Below are positions 61,801 through 64,000 of a stretch of 64,000 nucleotides of DNA, piece by piece (positions within the stretch are counted from its first letter, which is position 1; every line of letters begins with the position of its first letter). The notes beneath the pieces are model-generated. The model saw only the letters and a list, made by a program, of their open reading frames with translations. It searched no databases and was not told where the DNA came from. This DNA is from Diorhabda sublineata (Eukaryota > Arthropoda > Insecta > Coleoptera > Chrysomelidae). Where the stretch lies: contig NC_079476.1 of NCBI RefSeq assembly GCF_026230105.1, positions 31,362,559 to 31,426,558 on the forward strand. Reading direction: 5' to 3'. Both the position numbers and the translations under genes were made by a program.

Positions 61801-63839
61801 GGTTGGAGTAAGCGGTAATGGAGCTAGAGGTGGGCTTGTTGCTAAAGGTAATCCTGTTGGACTTGACATCATTCCAGGATCGCTTGATGGCGATTCTAGT
61901 TGCGATAATTTTGTACCCCACACTAGCTCCTGTAAGAAATTAGGTCTGTCTTTAAATAAGTAAAAGCAAACAAACTGTATCAAAATATCGCTTTATTTTA
62001 AGTTATATCTTTTCTGTTTTCAAAATACTTAGACTGTTCCCAAAGAAGACTATTTTTTGGTGGTTTTTGTGTCCCACTTCCCTAGATGTTAGCACCATTT
62101 CAAACTCCTTAAGCTTTTCAGCAAATTGGACAAGAGATTCGCAGAGTAGATGCTCTGCTGTTTCCTTGGCTTGGTCGTAGAGTCTGCAGTTATGGTCATC
62201 ACAAGAAGTTCCTCAGATTTCTTAGCTGATATGGTTATGAATCTTTTGGAATGCCTTAGGCCTGGAGTATTTCTCCAATGAGACTCTATCTGATTCTGTA
62301 GCCAATCGTTCAGCTCGTTACTATGTGGTATCTCATGAGGCCACAGCCGGATTCTGGTTCAAGGTTTGGAGTCATTGCTTCTTTTTTGGCAAGGCTGTCT
62401 GCTTTTTCATTTCCTGGTATACCTTGGTGGCCTGGAAGCCATATTAGGGTTGCTTTGTTTTTGTTAACTAATGCTTTTAGAGTTTGTTTTCATACCCATA
62501 CTAGGTTGGACTTGAACTCAATAGCTTTCAGAACCTTCAAGGACGTTTGGCTATTTTTTTCTAGCCATGTCCTAACCTTTTTAACCCTTTCTCCTCAAAA
62601 TAGGCGATTAAGTATGCAATAATGTCCTCGTCTGATGAAAATCTCACTCCTGCAAGTGAAATTTTAAGAATATGAAACAGGAACCCTGGGGTACAAGTAC
62701 AATTCGTGAATTTTAGCCATGGTGATGACCGGTGTGAGATGGTGGGTTGTTCTGATGGAAAAGCACTTTTTTCTTTAAATGGGTCTCCTGTTAGTGATTT
62801 ATCTTTTTGAAGGTTTGCCCTTTGCAATACAAACATGTGACTTATTTTGCTTTAACCGAGTCAATCAAGCCAGGGAGATATTCATTGGAAGTCGAATTTT
62901 GTCCAAAGTGAACAAACGCGTCATCCAACGCGTGGATAACTTACGCATCCATAATTTTTCATTCAGTATATGGCAAATGTGTTCATTTGATATGCCCATC
63001 CTTCTTCTATCTCTCTTACCTTAGTCTAACGGTTGTCCAGTACCATTTGGTAAACTTTTTTGATAATATCTTGGTTGTTTTTGGTAGCCTCGAACGCTCG
63101 TCGTCAGTCAAGCTGAAGCTTACAAACCTCATATATCATGATTACCATATTAGGAACGAAGTACATCATAATTGGTTCAATTTTTTTAAAATTCAGTTTT
63201 AAACAATATGATACGGAGCATTGTCAATTACTAGCACATATTTTGGAGGCAAGTTAGGAATTTTTTTTTTAATGCTGATAATTTATTTCATTATATGAAC
63301 ATACCGTTGTATTGAGATATAAGACTTAGAAATCAGTTTAGCATTCGTAATAAATCCGGTTTTACATCATTAAAATTATATTTTATTTCGTACGCATCTC
63401 CGAGGCATTCAAGGTTCGTGTTTTCGATTGTAAGCGACTTTTTGTAGCCAACTATTTATAGATAAAGATTTTACCTGACATTTTTCTGCGGACATCAAAA
63501 TATGTAAAAGACCCGGTGGCGGTGGCATCGTAGGATGATGAAACATGGGTGGTAATTGCAAAGCAGTAACAGCATCAACAGACGGACTTGAAACTGGTGG
63601 AGGGGGCAGTGTTAAACCCTTCATTGGATGCGGAGGAGGAGGTGTGAATATCCCCGCTGGAGTGAAATGGAATCCGCCGGGAATAGTGGAACCGGCAGTT
63701 GTGCTTGTTATAGAAAGCTTCGTATCACTGGGGACTGTAAGGTGTTGGAGGGAATGTGAAATTGTTGGAGAACGGTGAATCTGCGAATTGGGCGCATGTT
63801 GTATTTTTGGTTTACGTGGTCCTCTTTCATGCTGAACAG
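52832..63839 (-). CDS. dsf: NR2E nuclear receptor, probably dissatisfaction (dsf): hinge and ligand-binding domain (5' end off window)
   Basis: Minus-strand exons in transcript order 63475-63839, 61786-61929, 56517-56756, 55246-55327 and 52832-53091 chain in frame to a TAA stop at 52832-52834 (1091 nt, about 362 aa). The first visible exon starts with (A)VQHERGPRKPK, the segment just after the DNA-binding domain in tailless/dsf receptors, then a Pro-rich hinge and GLLHILMSAEKCQ. The ligand-binding domain follows: ETTARLLFMAVRWVRCLAPF, LLLLQESWKELFLLHLAQW, CRFRQISPDGSECGCMKAIL, TRYPRQPTRFGRLLLLVPSL and FFKETIGEIPITQLLGDMY. This is an NR2E domain; dsf is favoured over tailless because of the long Pro-rich hinge and the sequence near the C-terminus, which is judgement from memory. 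In Drosophila, dsf is a neuronal transcription factor controlling sex-specific behaviour. The zinc fingers lie beyond 64000. Confidence 0.82.
53092..54229 (-). other. dsf last intron, 3' part
   Basis: Contains no coding exon. Several CAGCTG E-box hexamers cluster at about 53720-53990. Otherwise mixed AT-rich sequence. Confidence 0.4.
54230..54590 (-). mobile_element. LINE 3' fragment (reverse-transcriptase C-terminal tail)
   Basis: The minus strand reads KVRIYKTCIRPIMTYGIE, then SMLRVAEMKTLRTIVGKTR, DRIRNTDIREQCGVQDIVRW and, after a frameshift, a RIEESRLPHIILGGK-like tail. This matches the C-terminal region of insect endonuclease/reverse-transcriptase LINEs. It abuts the mariner at 54600-55000 with no unrelated sequence between, so one inserted in the other. 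It lies in the last dsf intron. Confidence 0.82.
54600..55010 (-). mobile_element. Mariner transposase N-terminal half
   Basis: Minus-strand ATG at 54999. The 125-codon frame contains YLRGLRGEQIYEDMLNILGD, YTTVKNWTASFKRGKFSIED, DRSGRPVSVSVP and NISYDRVHHIVHVNLDMRK, the two helix-turn-helix DNA-binding units of mariner. It ends with stops where KWIPKCL would follow. The catalytic half is missing, replaced by LINE sequence at about 54590. Confidence 0.88.
55246..55327 (-). CDS. dsf: dsf ligand-binding-domain small exon (82 nt)
   Basis: A short exon between 2.2 kb and 1.2 kb introns full of transposons. It encodes EIMCRFRQISPDGSECGCMK and then AILLFTP, aligning with the CRFRQ..ATEFACLK-type helix of NR2E receptors. 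The acceptor is ttttcttttttag and the donor ccag|gtaaag. It joins the phase-0 donor at 56517 and the phase-1 acceptor at 53091 exactly, which supports the call despite its size. Confidence 0.85.
55560..56400 (-). mobile_element. Tc1/mariner-like transposase remnant in dsf intron
   Basis: The minus strand in three frames gives LLNDLTLHPYKIRLTQELKP, FSEWALETMRQDDQFYRKV, FSCEAYWN, YGFNRTAPQTTQHT, FFLWGYVKSLVYANKPTTLE and NRCKHACGGHISEVEFHS. These correspond in order to the mid and C-terminal parts of an insect DDE transposase with a D-x-FFLWGYVKS motif. Deletions and frameshifts have destroyed it. Confidence 0.82.
56757..57426 (-). other. dsf intron, part without assigned elements
   Basis: Sequence of mixed composition. 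The stretch 56940-57240 is GC-richer and may be an unassigned transposon fragment. Confidence 0.35.
57427..57957. repeat. Solo-LTR-like repeat, copy 2
   Basis: Diverged partner of 26041-26540 with TG..CA ends (TGTAACCTAGACAAA to ATACATTACA). It includes GATCCATTAACGTATCAAAT, TATAATTATTTATAGC, TATTTAAAGCGG and GATACGAGGCTCTTAATGAG. It carries a roughly 60-bp stretch (57540-57610) missing from copy 1. It lies in the dsf intron. Confidence 0.55.
57958..60165 (-). other. dsf intron, middle part
   Basis: AT-rich intron sequence with a short direct repeat of TTTAATAATAA at 58110-58142. A 121-codon minus frame (58341-58706) has no recognisable domain and no splice context. No gene supported. Confidence 0.4.
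60170..60265 (-). mobile_element. LINE 3' tail fragment, inverted relative to 60335-60860
   Basis: The minus strand reads NAFKNVVANLQ followed by a stop and MRRRYS, the end typical of insect LINE proteins (..VVANLR) with a GAAGAAGA-like tail. Confidence 0.55.
60335..60860 (+). mobile_element. LINE reverse-transcriptase C-terminal fragment with GAA-rich tail
   Basis: Plus-strand frames give a MRKFFTSR..K-RMVKCYA-like start, then TEAWTSKV, FKMWIFRRMLRIPW, EEVMQIIGTDRETYRI and WTGLDSQMLIRRARDRNDFA with GDISNLR and a stop. The element ends GAAGGCACCCAAAGAAGAAG plus further GAA units, the 3' end of an RTE/Jockey-like insect LINE. It is full of frameshifts. It lies in the dsf intron. Confidence 0.8.
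60860..61785 (-). other. dsf intron, right part
   Basis: AT-rich, with nothing recognised beyond a possible short continuation of the LINE tail. Confidence 0.4.
62050..62560 (-). mobile_element. LINE RNase H and C-terminal fragment
   Basis: The minus strand reads SLKVLKAIEFKSNLVWV, ATLIWLPGHQGIPGNEKADS, LAKKEAMTPNLEPESG and, further on, DHNCRLYDQAKETAEHLLCE. The WxPGHxGIxGNEKAD motif is diagnostic of LINE-encoded RNase H; the later HNCRL..AEHLLCE is the C-terminal CCHC-like segment of these proteins. It lies in a dsf intron and adjoins the mariner at 62600-63230. Confidence 0.85.
62600..63230 (-). mobile_element. Mariner remnant with internal deletion
   Basis: From the right (minus strand): RLPKTTK, KVYQMVLDNR, TKVREI and ISNEHICHILNEK-like residues, then STRWMTRLFTLDKI-like (mariner helix-turn-helix half). 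At about 62820-62600 come FHQNNPPSHTGHHHG, an LKISLAGVRFSSDEDIIAYL run, and AYFEEKGLKRLGHG (C-terminal half). The middle catalytic part is missing. A decayed copy joined to a LINE, in a dsf intron. Confidence 0.72.
63230..63474 (-). other. dsf intron remainder
   Basis: Short AT-rich sequence between the mariner remnant and the first visible dsf exon. Nothing recognised. Confidence 0.5.
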
Positions 63840-64000
63840 CTAAATGAACAGAAATAATTTTTAATGCTTTTAAAAATATAAAGGAACTTAGTAATTTGCT
63901 ATATAATACGATTTGGAAAACACAATATTTAAAAATTTTTCAATTTATAATAATTTTATCAAATCTAACAAAATACGAGGCACATATTTTAATAAATAGG

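Noticed and set aside
1..64000. tRNA, rRNA, CRISPR or bacterial contamination
   Set aside because: No tRNA-like B-box with a partner arm, no rRNA-like block and no spaced repeats were seen. Spliced metazoan genes occupy the window throughout.

Overview
This is an AT-rich, intron-rich and transposon-littered piece of an insect nuclear genome, with GT..AG introns. A beetle is a reasonable guess, but only from the general look of the proteins and repeats. Four host genes are supported. (1) On the minus strand at 1422-2526 are four exons of an abLIM/Unc-115-type actin-binding LIM protein, carrying four LIM zinc-binding domains; both gene ends lie outside what I can resolve. (2) On the plus strand at 6370-45321 is what looks like a complete Vps13D gene. 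I could chain 42 exons in frame from ATG to TGA, giving about 4077 aa, with an N-terminal chorein domain, a central UBA domain that marks the D paralogue, a VAB region, a ricin-type trefoil and the ATG2_C/PH-like C-terminus. (3) On the plus strand at 48520-50716 is a two-exon CCDC181-like cilium/flagellum coiled-coil protein. (4) On the minus strand at 52832-63839 are five exons of the hinge and ligand-binding domain of an NR2E nuclear receptor, most likely dissatisfaction (dsf); its DNA-binding domain must lie beyond the right edge.

The introns and intergenic spacers are full of decayed mobile elements. Vps13D introns hold a pogo-type MITE with TA target duplications (7171-7695), a Tigger/pogo element with matching terminal repeats and TA duplications (11578-13643), a hAT element with a near-perfect 8-bp duplication (15385-16283), a Jockey-type LINE (about 17000-18010), two copies of one internally deleted mariner (10770-11420 and 23950-24680), two different Mutator-like transposase remnants (31350-31880 and 39460-40560), a cysteine-rich CXC-like reading-frame remnant (34840-35190), an RNase H fragment of a LINE (42430-42650) and another mariner (43850-44400). 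The dsf introns contain mariner and LINE fragments joined to each other (54230-55000 and 62050-63230), a Tc1/mariner remnant (55560-56400), LINE 3' tails in opposite orientations (60170-60860) and a solo-LTR-like repeat (57427-57957) that has a relative in Vps13D intron 18 (26041-26540).

The oddest structure is a perfect inverted repeat at 51542-51722: two 87-bp arms with no mismatch around a 7-nt spacer, between the CCDC181-like gene and dsf. Other points are three short phase-1 Vps13D introns that are multiples of three and stop-free, a diverged repeat shared in inverted orientation by 1-190 and 47430-47610, and a possible minus-strand coding remnant in Vps13D intron 3. I saw no tRNA, rRNA, CRISPR array or bacterial-type feature. 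The four host genes have unrelated jobs (actin scaffolding, lipid transport at mitochondrial contact sites, cilia/flagella, neuronal transcription) and nothing suggests that they act as a unit.
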